Below, one piece after another: positions 6,607 through 13,990 of a stretch of DNA of 18,235 nucleotides. The position numbers and the translations under genes are program-made. The notes under the pieces were generated by a model, which made no database searches, was not told the origin of the DNA, and was given only the letters and a program-made list of their open reading frames with translations. How positions within the stretch are numbered: the stretch's first letter is position 1; the number at the start of each line of letters is the position of its first letter. Source of the stretch: Planctomycetaceae bacterium (GTDB lineage Bacteria; Planctomycetota; Planctomycetia; Pirellulales; Thermoguttaceae); the NCBI GenBank assembly GCA_009783865.1, contig WRCR01000023.1, positions 1 to 18,235 on the forward strand. The letters run 5' to 3'.

Positions 6607-7542
6607 ATGTCAAAGAAGCATTTCGGTGTTTTGCTCGCAGGAGTTGTGTTGACGGCAGCACTAGCCGTCGTTGTAAATCAATCATTCGTCGCCGCTGACG
6701 AAGAGAAAAAAGCGGAAGAACCGGCAGCCGCAGTTAAAAAAGAAGACAGTAAAGAGGACGGGAAAGATAAAGATATATCGCTGCCGGTCTATGCTCCGAG
6801 TACTTATTGGATTGGTGTGCGGGTAGTTCCGGTGCCGGAGATTCTGCTGCCGCAATTCGGAGTGAAGGACGAAAATTCCTCGCTAGCGGTTGTCGAAAGT
6901 GTTGTACCGAAAAGTCCTGCTGACAAAGCGGGAGTCAAACGCGGCGATGTGGTTATCAAGTTCGGTGACAAAAACATCGGTTCGCTTGAAGAACTGGTCG
7001 AACAGGTTTCGAAAGTTAAGAACGCCGAACAGAAATTGCTTGTGTATCGTGAAGGCAAAAAGACCGAGTTGAAGGTTACACCGGAAGAGCGGCCAGCGGA
7101 AGCGATGGCGGGACAATTCGGAGGAGGCGTTCCGCCGATGATGCGGGGTTTCAAAGGCGGTATGCAAAGAATGCCGCAGCCGAACATCGAAAAGATACCG
7201 GGCATGCGGCTAGGTCCCAAAGTGTGGCTCGGACAGAAAGACCCGCGGGAAATGATGAAGCAAATGGAAGAATATTTTCGGCAAATGCAGGGCGGAAATG
7301 ATGCCGACCAATTTATGCTGATGCCTGACGAAGACGGCGGTGCAGCAATGAAAGCACCGGAAGGTACAGGAAAACAGTTAATGGTAACGACAAAAACCGA
7401 CAAAGACGGCAAGACGAAAATTACCGTGCGGCAGATTATCAGAAGCAGCACCGGTGTTGATGAAAAGACATGGGAAGCATCTTCGTTTGAAGAATTGCCG
7501 GAAGAAATTCAAAGGGACGTTCAGGAACTGTTAGGGAAATGA
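6607..7542 (+). CDS. Exported PDZ domain protein
   Basis: 311 residues. The N-terminus is a signal peptide (MSKKHFG, hydrophobic core, cleavage near AA-D at 29-31). A low-complexity Lys/Glu/Asp segment follows (31-58). A single PDZ domain covers about 68-158 (WIGVRVVPVP, LAVVESVVPKSPADKAGVKRGDVVIKFGDKNI, EQKLLVYREGKKTELKV). The next part is rich in Gly, Met, Pro and Gln (about 165-250), before a short C-terminal tail. No trypsin-like or other protease domain is present, so it is probably a periplasmic adaptor or binding protein. AAGGAGA ends about 5 bases before ATG 6607, a strong ribosome binding site. Family-level function is unknown. Confidence 0.82.
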   Translation: MSKKHFGVLLAGVVLTAALAVVVNQSFVAADEEKKAEEPAAAVKKEDSKEDGKDKDISLPVYAPSTYWIGVRVVPVPEILLPQFGVKDENSSLAVVESVVPKSPADKAGVKRGDVVIKFGDKNIGSLEELVEQVSKVKNAEQKLLVYREGKKTELKVTPEERPAEAMAGQFGGGVPPMMRGFKGGMQRMPQPNIEKIPGMRLGPKVWLGQKDPREMMKQMEEYFRQMQGGNDADQFMLMPDEDGGAAMKAPEGTGKQLMVTTKTDKDGKTKITVRQIIRSSTGVDEKTWEASSFEELPEEIQRDVQELLGK

Positions 7543-7595
7543 ATGGCGGATAGTGATGAGTGGGTAGCGGAAGTTTTATACTTGCATCACCACCC

Positions 7596-7687
7596 TAACT
7601 ATTCACTCCTCACTATTCGTTATTCACTTCCCCTGTGTCCGCTTGCGTCCCCCACACTATTCACTATTCACTAATAACTATTCACTA
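7596..7687. repeat. Heptamer-type repeat cluster (TATTCAC units)
   Basis: The convergent gap between the PDZ and SGNH genes is filled with variants of TATTCAC, e.g. ACTATTCACTATTCACT near 7656, TTATTCAC near 7620 and AACTATTCAC near 7678. Between them is GCTTGCGTCCCCCAC (7641-7655). The same 15-mer followed by TTCACT/TAACTATT units recurs at 16267-16310. The array runs into the SGNH stop codon. It resembles the short tandemly repeated heptamers known from filamentous cyanobacteria. Confidence 0.65.
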
Positions 7688-8419
7688 CTTTTTTACTTCT
7701 TCGTCGCCGAGCAGTTTCGCCAATGTTGGTTCCATCGCTTCTGCCCAAAGTTTATAGCCGTCCGCACCGGGATGCACGAAGTCCTTCATCACTTCCGGTT
7801 GCAAAACACCGTTTTCGTCAAGAAAAACCTTGCCGATGTCGAGAAGCGTCACATTTTTTTCGTCTTTCAGAAATTCCGGCAGATACGAATTGATTTCGTT
7901 CACTTTTTTCCTCTTTTCGCCGTCGGGCTGATTGTCCCGCGGGAAAATATAGAGTACCAAAATCTTCATGTTCGGATACGCTTTTTCAAGTTTCTGAACG
8001 ACTGCCTTGATGCCGTCTGCCGTCTCTTTCGCTGTATTGCTGTTGTTAGTGCCAATCATCAACACTGCTGCCTTCGGATTGATTTTGCTAATCGGAAGAT
8101 TGTCCAGCCGCCAAAGAACGTGTTCAGTGCGGTCTCCGCCGAATCCCAGATTAACGGCTTTGCGCGGTTCGTAATACTTTGTCCAGACATCTTTTCCGGC
8201 TCTTTCCCAGCCGTGCGTAATGGAATCGCCAATCATCAGCAGGTTGATACCGCCTTTGTTGAATTCCTCGACATTTTTTTCATGCCGCGGCATCCACCAT
8301 TCAAGATTGGGACGCGACACCGGTTTCAATGCGGAACTCAATTCCTGCGCCGATGCATAAGCGGCAGCAAAGACGAACAGCACAAACAGGACGGAAACTA
8401 AAGAAATATGTTTTTTCAT
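7685..8419 (-). CDS. Exported SGNH/GDSL hydrolase
   Basis: 244 residues. A signal peptide covers about 1-24 (MKKHISLV, hydrophobic core, AYASAQ). SGNH blocks: block I LMIGDSITHGW with the nucleophile Ser66; block II NLGFGGDRTEHVLWRL with the oxyanion Gly; block III MIGTNNSNT with Asn125; block V DFVHPGADGY with Asp213 and His216. All catalytic positions are present. The layout fits PAF-acetylhydrolase-like or carbohydrate esterases, i.e. an exported enzyme removing acetyl or similar ester groups, perhaps from polysaccharides. The substrate cannot be told. GAGGGTG precedes the start codon as a weak ribosome binding site. The stop codon lies within the heptamer repeat cluster. Confidence 0.88.
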   Translation of the reverse strand: MKKHISLVSVLFVLFVFAAAYASAQELSSALKPVSRPNLEWWMPRHEKNVEEFNKGGINLLMIGDSITHGWERAGKDVWTKYYEPRKAVNLGFGGDRTEHVLWRLDNLPISKINPKAAVLMIGTNNSNTAKETADGIKAVVQKLEKAYPNMKILVLYIFPRDNQPDGEKRKKVNEINSYLPEFLKDEKNVTLLDIGKVFLDENGVLQPEVMKDFVHPGADGYKLWAEAMEPTLAKLLGDEEVKK

Positions 8420-8460
8420 TGTGACACCCTCGAATAAGTTGAACGGAAAAATCTATTCAA

Positions 8461-8490
8461 GTATTAAAACAAAACGGCGGGAAAAAACAA
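8461..8490 (-). promoter_or_regulatory. Possible promoter of the SGNH hydrolase gene
   Basis: On the minus strand, TTGTTT (8485-8490) and TAATAC (8461-8466) are 18 bases apart, about 40 bases before the start codon. Consensus match only. Confidence 0.35.
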
Positions 8491-8527
8491 GAACGGTATC
8501 GGTATGGGGTGTGTAAAAATTGGGGGA

Positions 8528-8559
8528 AGGACTCTTCTAGTCCTCGCCGGAGTACCGGC
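8528..8559. repeat. Two small hairpins in the divergent SGNH/purA gap
   Basis: AGGACT (8528-8533) pairs with AGTCCT (8539-8544) across a 5-base loop. GCCGG (8546-8550) pairs with CCGGC (8555-8559) across AGTA. The two are adjacent, like the family A pairs. Transcription runs away from this site on both sides, so they are not terminators of the flanking genes. The rest of the 8420-8720 gap holds only the promoter candidates. Confidence 0.55.
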
Positions 8560-8626
8560 TAAATATCCGACTGTTCCGTTTCGTTGCGCTCCAGTTTTAT
8601 ATTTTTCGGCATTTTTTTACTCGCTC

Positions 8627-8655
8627 TTGTCAAATCGGTATTACTATGTTAAAAT
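8627..8655 (+). promoter_or_regulatory. Sigma70-like promoter of purA
   Basis: TTGTCA (8627-8632) and TAAAAT (8650-8655) are separated by 17 bases. This predicts a transcript start near 8662 and a leader of about 60 bases before ATG 8721. Confidence 0.6.
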
Positions 8656-8720
8656 GAATCGGGTTTTGTTTGCATAACACTTTTACAATACTAAAGCGTA
8701 ATACTATACAAGAGGTTTTC

Positions 8721-10028
8721 ATGTCTGGGACAGCCGTTATCGGGCTTCAATGGGGCGATGAAGCAAAAGGAAAAATTGTCGACCTGCTCACGGAGCAGAA
8801 CGATATTGTCGTCCGCTATCAAGGCGGTGCCAATGCCGGTCATACCGTCGTTACCGGCGGAAAGACGTACAAATTGTCCCTGATTCCAAGCGGTATCTTT
8901 TACAAAAACGTTCAGTGTATCCTAACCGGCGGTGTTGTTATAAATCCTGCTTCTATCATCGATGAGATAACACGGCTTACCGCTGACGGCATCGAAATCA
9001 AAAAGAATTTGATGATAAGCGGAAAAGCACACGTCATTTTCCCTTGGCACGAATGGGAAGATGCCTTAATGGATAATACTACCACCGGTGAATCAATTGG
9101 TACAACCCGGCGCGGCATCGGTCCCTGTTATCGGGATAAAATGGGACGTTCACTTGCGATGCGGGTTTCCGACCTCTATTCTGACCGTTTTCCGGCGCGG
9201 ATTCAGCAAATCTTTCACATCAAGCATGAAATGCTTCAGGGGCTTGCCGCTGCTTTGCAGCAGAAAAAAGAATTTAATGAAATGCAAGGGGAAACAAGTG
9301 CGGAATCAATCGTTGAATCATACACCAAGTATGCCGATATTCTTCGTCCATACGTTGCTGATACGACAAATTATCTGCTAGATGCCGTCGATAAAGATGC
9401 CAAAATTCTCTTTGAAGGTGCGCAAGGTTCTCTGCTGGACGTTGACCACGGCACTTTCCCATACGTCACTAGCAGCAACAGCAGCGGTACGGGTGTATGC
9501 AGTGCCGCCGGTGTTCCCCCGAAGTTCCTCAAAAACATCTACGGCATTTGCAAGGCATATTCAACAAGAGTTGGCGGCGGTCCCTTCCCGACAGAGCAAG
9601 ACAACGAAATCGGACAGCGAATCCGCGACAGAGGAAACGAATACGGAACAGTTACGAAAAGACCGCGCCGCTGCGGCTGGTTTGATGCCGTTGCCGTCCG
9701 TTATTCTATCCGTTTAGCGGGGGTTGATGCCATCGCCTTAACGCTGCTTGATGTATTGAGCGGTTTTGACGTTCTTAACATTTGTACCGCTTACAATGTT
9801 TACGGAAGAAAATCCGTGAATTTCCCCGGCTCACTGGAAAATATCCGCATCGCTGAACCAATCTATGAAACCTCACCGGGATGGAAAGAAGATATTTCCG
9901 GCGTTAGGAAATTTGACGACCTGCCGGCAAATGCGAAGTATTTCATCGGGCGGATTTCCGAACTTCTCGGCAAGCCGGTTAAAATTGTTTCCGTCGGTCC
10001 CGACCGCTCGCAAACGATTTTCATTTAA
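8721..10028 (+). CDS. purA: Adenylosuccinate synthetase
   Basis: 435 residues, the usual length. It catalyses GTP-dependent joining of IMP and aspartate to adenylosuccinate, the first step from IMP to AMP, in the cytosol. Motifs: GLQWGDEAKGKIVDLL at the N-terminus (GTP loop and catalytic Asp), YQGGANAGHTVV (catalytic His), the GTTRRGIGPCYRDK loop, FEGAQGSLLDVDHGTFPYVTSS, the aspartate loop STRVGGGPFPTE, GTVTKRPRRCGWFDAVAVRY and SVGPDRSQTI at the C-terminus. The start at 8721 is supported by AGAGG (8711-8715) and by homology; an upstream in-frame codon at 8670 would add 17 residues unlike the family. The glycine after GDE in the common GDEGKGK loop is Ala here. An RNase D gene follows after 50 bases and may share the transcript. 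Confidence 0.96.
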   Translation: MSGTAVIGLQWGDEAKGKIVDLLTEQNDIVVRYQGGANAGHTVVTGGKTYKLSLIPSGIFYKNVQCILTGGVVINPASIIDEITRLTADGIEIKKNLMISGKAHVIFPWHEWEDALMDNTTTGESIGTTRRGIGPCYRDKMGRSLAMRVSDLYSDRFPARIQQIFHIKHEMLQGLAAALQQKKEFNEMQGETSAESIVESYTKYADILRPYVADTTNYLLDAVDKDAKILFEGAQGSLLDVDHGTFPYVTSSNSSGTGVCSAAGVPPKFLKNIYGICKAYSTRVGGGPFPTEQDNEIGQRIRDRGNEYGTVTKRPRRCGWFDAVAVRYSIRLAGVDAIALTLLDVLSGFDVLNICTAYNVYGRKSVNFPGSLENIRIAEPIYETSPGWKEDISGVRKFDDLPANAKYFIGRISELLGKPVKIVSVGPDRSQTIFI

Positions 10029-10078
10029 TAAATAATCAACCATCAGAATATCAGCGGACAACGCATAATAATTTTACG

Positions 10079-11272
10079 ATGCCTCAAACGCTCATCACCA
10101 GTCAAGCCGAATTCAACAAACTGCTTCGGCAACTGGAGAAGCAGTCCGTAATTTGTTTCGACACCGAATTTATTTCCGAAGGGCGTTTTCGTCCGCTGCT
10201 TTGTCTTCTTCAAATTGCTGCCGGAAAGACAAGGGCACTCGTTGACCCGCTTGCGCTGTCCTTGAAACCATTCTGGGAATTAGTTTGCAGCGGAAAACAC
10301 GAAGTTGTCGTTCATGCCTGCCGATGTGAAATGGAATTCTGTCTCCGCGACACCGGTACATTTCCGCCGGTATTTTTCGACATACAGTTAGCTGCCGGTT
10401 TCGCCGGTCTTGATTATCCGACCAACCTTGCAAGTATTATCAAACACTATTTGCATATTGACATTCCCAAAGCGGAATCGCGGACGGTTTGGAACAAACG
10501 TCCCCTGACACAGCGGCAAATCGATTACGCTTTTGACGATGTGCTGTACCTCGAACAATGCGCCGCCGTCTTGAAAAAAACCTTGACGGAAACCGGACGG
10601 CTTAACTGGTATTACGAAGAAGTCGAGGAAAGAAACAAACGTCTCAAGGAATATCTTGAAACGCCGCAGTGGAGGGGTCTTCCGAAGAGCGGTCAGTTGA
10701 ACCAGCGGGAATTAGCAATCGCCAGAGAATTGTGGTTTTGGCGCAATACAGCAGCGGAGAAGTATAATCTTCCGCTGAATCGGGTTCTCCGCGATGATTT
10801 AATTATCGAACTTGCCCATAGAAAGACCTGTGACCCGCAGCGGATTTCCGCAGTTCGCGGTCTTCCCCGAAACGATTCCGCTCAAACTGTCAAGGATATT
10901 GCCGAAGCGATAAAACGGGGACTGGACTTGCAGGACTCCGAACTGCCGCCGCTCAACAAGACGAAGTCCTATCCTCAATATCACAATTTGACGCATTTGC
11001 TTTTTTCTATTGCGGGATCTATTTGCAGAAACAGCGGCATTTCGATGCAGTTGATAGGTTCGCCCAATGACATCCGTGAATGGCTTGCCGGCGAATTAGG
11101 AACACTCCCAGAAGGTATTATACCTCGTTTCCAATCCGGCTGGCGGGCGGAACTTTTCGCAAACCAACTTAGAGACCTGCTCTATGGAAAAACGGCTATC
11201 CGTCTGGACAGAAAAAATACGGAAGACCCGCTTGTCATACTCCCGCTGGACGGTTCGCAGAACCGCCGCTGA
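10079..11272 (+). CDS. rnd: Ribonuclease D-like 3'-5' exonuclease with HRDC domain
   Basis: 397 residues. The DEDDy exonuclease domain (about 1-175) has Exo I CFDTEF (Asp28, Glu30), Exo II around HACRCEMEF, and Exo III YAFDD (Tyr150, Asp154). In RNase D the Exo II acid is Asp, as in HAGSEDLE of E. coli; here the aligned residue is Glu84. An HRDC domain follows (about 207-285, NQRELAIARELWFWRNTAAEKYN, NRVLRDDLIIELA). A C-terminal part (about 300-375) is less familiar. RNase D trims tRNA and other stable RNA 3' ends. There is no clear Shine-Dalgarno before ATG 10079. It lies 50 bases after purA and converges on the DUF4838 gene, 11 bases apart. Confidence 0.85.
   Translation: MPQTLITSQAEFNKLLRQLEKQSVICFDTEFISEGRFRPLLCLLQIAAGKTRALVDPLALSLKPFWELVCSGKHEVVVHACRCEMEFCLRDTGTFPPVFFDIQLAAGFAGLDYPTNLASIIKHYLHIDIPKAESRTVWNKRPLTQRQIDYAFDDVLYLEQCAAVLKKTLTETGRLNWYYEEVEERNKRLKEYLETPQWRGLPKSGQLNQRELAIARELWFWRNTAAEKYNLPLNRVLRDDLIIELAHRKTCDPQRISAVRGLPRNDSAQTVKDIAEAIKRGLDLQDSELPPLNKTKSYPQYHNLTHLLFSIAGSICRNSGISMQLIGSPNDIREWLAGELGTLPEGIIPRFQSGWRAELFANQLRDLLYGKTAIRLDRKNTEDPLVILPLDGSQNRR
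11251..11265. repeat. Small palindrome at the 3' end of rnd
   Basis: CGGTTC (11251-11256), loop GCA, GAACCG (11260-11265). It lies in the last codons of rnd, next to the convergent DUF4838 gene. The same CGGTTC-3 base-GAACCG core is found in the hairpin at 4445-4478. It may act as part of a terminator; no T-tract is seen. Confidence 0.4.
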
Positions 11273-11283
11273 ACGGCAAATCG

Positions 11284-13224
11284 TTATTCGTCATCACGAA
11301 CGCCAATGTCGACCGGCACAAAAGGTGTAATGATATTTCGCCGCGAATAGTACAAAAATCCCCTTGCAAGATAAGCACGCAACAAATAATCGGCACTCTC
11401 ATCAGAGGCGTGTTCACGGCAAAACTCGTACACCATTTCACTCGCTTTGGTTAACGAGTCCGGTGTCCCTCCCGCGCTTTTCATCAGTTCGTATGCGTTT
11501 CTGAGCGTCTCGGCATACCGAACAGTGTTTTCAATCAGAACGACCCGCCGATATTCTTTCGAGGTCTTATCCGCTATCGCTTCTTTGGCGGTATTCAGTT
11601 CTTTTTTCAACGAAGCAATGGTTTCTTCGTTGAAGTACATCAGCAATTCTTCGGGATTCTCTTTGCGGTTGCCGGTGTATTTACGCTCGGTACGAACCCG
11701 ATTCCAAATATCTTCGAGTTTATCGAAGTATCTTTCCATTGCCGCCGCGCCTTTACCCCTGCCGAATCCTCTTTCGATGTAATCCTTAATCTCTTTATCG
11801 ACATCAATTTTAGGGTCGTACATCATGCGGCAGAGGATGTAGTATTCCAAGCCCTGCGAATCGAACATATTACTGCTGCTGTCATGGTCGAAACCGTACA
11901 CTCCCTGTGAAAAACAAAATCGTGTGAAATCCGCCAGATATCTGGCACTATTGCGCGGCAAACCGGCATCATTTTGGATGCCCATAAAATTGGGGCGGTG
12001 CCGCATTGGAACTCCCAGTTTTCCCCATCCTTCAATCACATCGCGTTTCATGGTGACAATGCCGAGCATCAGATTCGGTTCAACCTGCTTGATTCTGACA
12101 GGCGGGTCCAAGTATGCCGAATAGGCGTATGCCCCAACCTTGGCATCCGGTCGTTCTTTGGCGATACGCTTTGCAACCTCGTTGTAGAACCGCAGGTATC
12201 TGTCGGTCAGCGAAGGATAGGACGGAAAAGGTTTTCCCGTTTTCGGGTCGATGAAACGAACATTGTATATTTTTCTGCCTTCCGGCGGGTCGAGTTTCTG
12301 ACATTCGGGACAGAAACAGAAGTGATTGTAGCCGCCGTCATTCGGGCAAATGGAAACCATGCTTCCTTCGGGCTTTCCTTTGAGTTCGGCTAGGCGGACT
12401 TCCGCAACTTTATCCCAAAGGGCAGGATTACTGACGCAGAGACGTTCCCGTTCATTGGATTGAGTACGGGTTCCATTGGGCTGCAAGGCGAAGAATTCGG
12501 GATTTGCCGCACCGTATTTTTCCCACCAACCGCTGAACGAGTGACCGAATGCTTGAACGATACGTGAGCCGCAGCCCATACGGACATACCAGTCGCTGTC
12601 GATGGGATGACTTTCTTTCCATGATTCGAAGTCGATGTTCATAAGTTTCGCACCGTCAATTGAGTAAAGGCGGCGAACATCATTGCGGATACCGCGAACA
12701 GTGAAAGGCGGCTGATACTTGCGTTCAAACGGGTCAATGAAAATCGTCTTCCGTTCCGGAATGTGTGTCCAAAGGTCTCCGCCGCCCAAGAAACGAACCC
12801 AAAGTTCTTTCTGAAGAAAATCGCTCACAGCGTACTGAATGGTCCTGGGATTACCGATGTCATTGCAAGCGAGAAAAACCGCCTCGTAGGTTGCTTTGAT
12901 GAGGTATTCTTCCGGTTGAAGTGCGTCGACATTGATTCCGGCTTGTTTTGTTGCCTCGCAGATGCCGACGTAAATCGGAATCAGGTCACCGGAAAACGAT
13001 TTTTCTGAAACGACTTTGACATCTGCGCCGGACATCTTGCCGATGTAGTATTTAAGGTCGTTTGCCGCAACTTTTTCATATCCCGTCAACTTATTGGGAA
13101 GAACGATGGCGCAGTTTGCCTTACCGTCTTTGACCAATGTGACTACATTGACTGTTAATGCATGGCTCACGCCGCAAACGGTCATCATACATGCGGCTGC
13201 GCAAATCAAAAAACAATTTTTCAT
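11284..13224 (-). CDS. Exported DUF4838 family protein
   Basis: 646 residues. The N-terminus is a signal peptide (MKNCFLICAAACMMTVCGVSHA). The next part (about 25-165) looks like the alpha-glucuronidase/hexosaminidase-type N-terminal domain common in this family (NKLTGYEKVAANDLKYYIGKMSG, then IPIYVG, GNPRTIQYAVSDFL). The DUF4838 core follows from about 175 and includes the signature SICPNDGG (291-298) with HFCFCPECQ just after (Cys303, Cys305, Cys308), then YLRFYNEVAKRI and VGAYAYSAY. The C-terminal 150 residues are mostly charged helix. Such proteins occur in polysaccharide-degrading Bacteroidota and planctomycetes and are suspected glycan-active enzymes; no reaction is established to my knowledge. 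No clear Shine-Dalgarno is present. Confidence 0.85.
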   Translation of the reverse strand: MKNCFLICAAACMMTVCGVSHALTVNVVTLVKDGKANCAIVLPNKLTGYEKVAANDLKYYIGKMSGADVKVVSEKSFSGDLIPIYVGICEATKQAGINVDALQPEEYLIKATYEAVFLACNDIGNPRTIQYAVSDFLQKELWVRFLGGGDLWTHIPERKTIFIDPFERKYQPPFTVRGIRNDVRRLYSIDGAKLMNIDFESWKESHPIDSDWYVRMGCGSRIVQAFGHSFSGWWEKYGAANPEFFALQPNGTRTQSNERERLCVSNPALWDKVAEVRLAELKGKPEGSMVSICPNDGGYNHFCFCPECQKLDPPEGRKIYNVRFIDPKTGKPFPSYPSLTDRYLRFYNEVAKRIAKERPDAKVGAYAYSAYLDPPVRIKQVEPNLMLGIVTMKRDVIEGWGKLGVPMRHRPNFMGIQNDAGLPRNSARYLADFTRFCFSQGVYGFDHDSSSNMFDSQGLEYYILCRMMYDPKIDVDKEIKDYIERGFGRGKGAAAMERYFDKLEDIWNRVRTERKYTGNRKENPEELLMYFNEETIASLKKELNTAKEAIADKTSKEYRRVVLIENTVRYAETLRNAYELMKSAGGTPDSLTKASEMVYEFCREHASDESADYLLRAYLARGFLYYSRRNIITPFVPVDIGVRDDE

Positions 13225-13360
13225 CAGGTATGTTCCCTAACTTTGTTCGATATTACAGTTGATTTTGATATTGCGGCATTTTACATAAAAGAGCGGGAAA
13301 GAGTAGTAAGCAGCGGTTAGGGGAGACGCATTACTCGCAACTCGCCGCTCACTTCCCCTC

Positions 13361-13389
13361 TTGACAGAATTCCGAAAATATGATAAACT
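13361..13389 (+). promoter_or_regulatory. Sigma70-like promoter of the RpiB-like gene
   Basis: TTGACA (13361-13366, exact consensus) and TAAACT (13384-13389) are separated by 17 bases. A start near 13396 would leave a leader of about 45 bases. The rest of the 13225-13441 gap holds no gene. Confidence 0.65.
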
Positions 13390-13441
13390 GTTGCACACAG
13401 TCATGGTTTTTGAAAACATATTGTGAAACCGGAGTACTTTG

Positions 13442-13966
13442 ATGGATGGCATCCCAGTTAGAATTATGCTCGGAAGCGACCACCGAGGATGTAAATTGTT
13501 TAACTTTGTCGTTCAACTATTACAGAACGACAGCCGTTATGAAATTGTTTTAATAGAAAATTGCGGAGCAGAGCAAGCGGATTACTTGTTCATTGCCGCA
13601 ACTATTTCGGAGGCAGTTTGCACCGGCAAAGTTCGATTTGGAATTATGGTCGGGGCTACCGGCATCGGAATGTGCATCGTCTCAAACAAGTTTCCGGGTG
13701 TGCGCGCCGCTATTTGCCATAATGAATTCGATACCGAATTAAGCCGCAAACACAATGACGCTAACGTCTTGTGTTTAGCCGGCGACATGCTGGGAGAAAG
13801 CACTTGTGCTGCTATTCTCGACAAATGGTTTTCAACAGAATTTTCCGGCGGAAGACATCAGGCGCGCCTCGACAAAATAGACGAAATAGAACGAGACAAC
13901 GTGAAAAAGTCAGCCGGCATTGCGGAAACGGTGTGTCAACGCCGGCAATTGGATCCTTGCGGTTGA
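13442..13966 (+). CDS. RpiB/LacAB-family sugar-phosphate isomerase homologue, atypical active site
   Basis: 174 residues. The RpiB/LacA/LacB fold is clear: IMLGSDHRGCKL (Asp13, His14), GATGIGMCIVSNKFPGVRAAICHNEF (His93), SRKHNDANVLCLAGDMLG (His104, Asn105) and FSGGRHQARLDKI (Arg138, Arg142). RpiB interconverts ribose-5- and ribulose-5-phosphate. In canonical RpiB the loop is ICGTGIGMS with a catalytic Cys; here it reads VGATGIGMC, so that Cys is Gly71. The usual DYPDYA segment is DYLFIA. Some known RpiB proteins use another base, so activity cannot be excluded, but the substrate may differ. The last 25 residues are an extension past the family core. GGAG lies 7 bases before ATG 13442; a TTG one codon earlier is also possible. 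Confidence 0.8.
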   Translation: MDGIPVRIMLGSDHRGCKLFNFVVQLLQNDSRYEIVLIENCGAEQADYLFIAATISEAVCTGKVRFGIMVGATGIGMCIVSNKFPGVRAAICHNEFDTELSRKHNDANVLCLAGDMLGESTCAAILDKWFSTEFSGGRHQARLDKIDEIERDNVKKSAGIAETVCQRRQLDPCG

Positions 13967-13968
13967 TT

Positions 13969-13990
13969 CGCCGTGTTAAATTCACCGGCG
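13969..13990. terminator. Possible bidirectional hairpin between convergent genes
   Basis: CGCCGTG (13969-13975) pairs with CACCGGCG (13983-13990), with one bulged C and a 7-base AT loop. It fills the 24-base gap between the RpiB-like gene and the convergent lipoprotein gene. No long T-tract follows. Confidence 0.35.

Noticed and set aside
6804..7451. 215-codon open frame on minus, antisense to the PDZ protein
   Set aside because: The plus strand has a strong Shine-Dalgarno site, a signal peptide and a PDZ domain; the minus frame is Ser/Pro/Ile-rich shadow sequence.
7643..8401. 252-codon open frame on plus, antisense to the SGNH hydrolase
   Set aside because: The minus strand has all SGNH catalytic blocks and a signal peptide. 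The plus frame begins in the heptamer repeats (HYSLFTNNYSLL) and has no recognisable domain.
8745..8790. PurA GDEAKGK loop as a functional defect
   Set aside because: A Gly-to-Ala change next to the catalytic Asp is notable, but all other motifs are intact and I believe the variant occurs in other bacteria.
13318..13360. Third heptamer-type repeat copy (ACTCGCAACTCGCCGCTCAC)
   Set aside because: It resembles the ACTCAC/TTCACT style but lacks the shared 15-mer and clear TATTCAC units.
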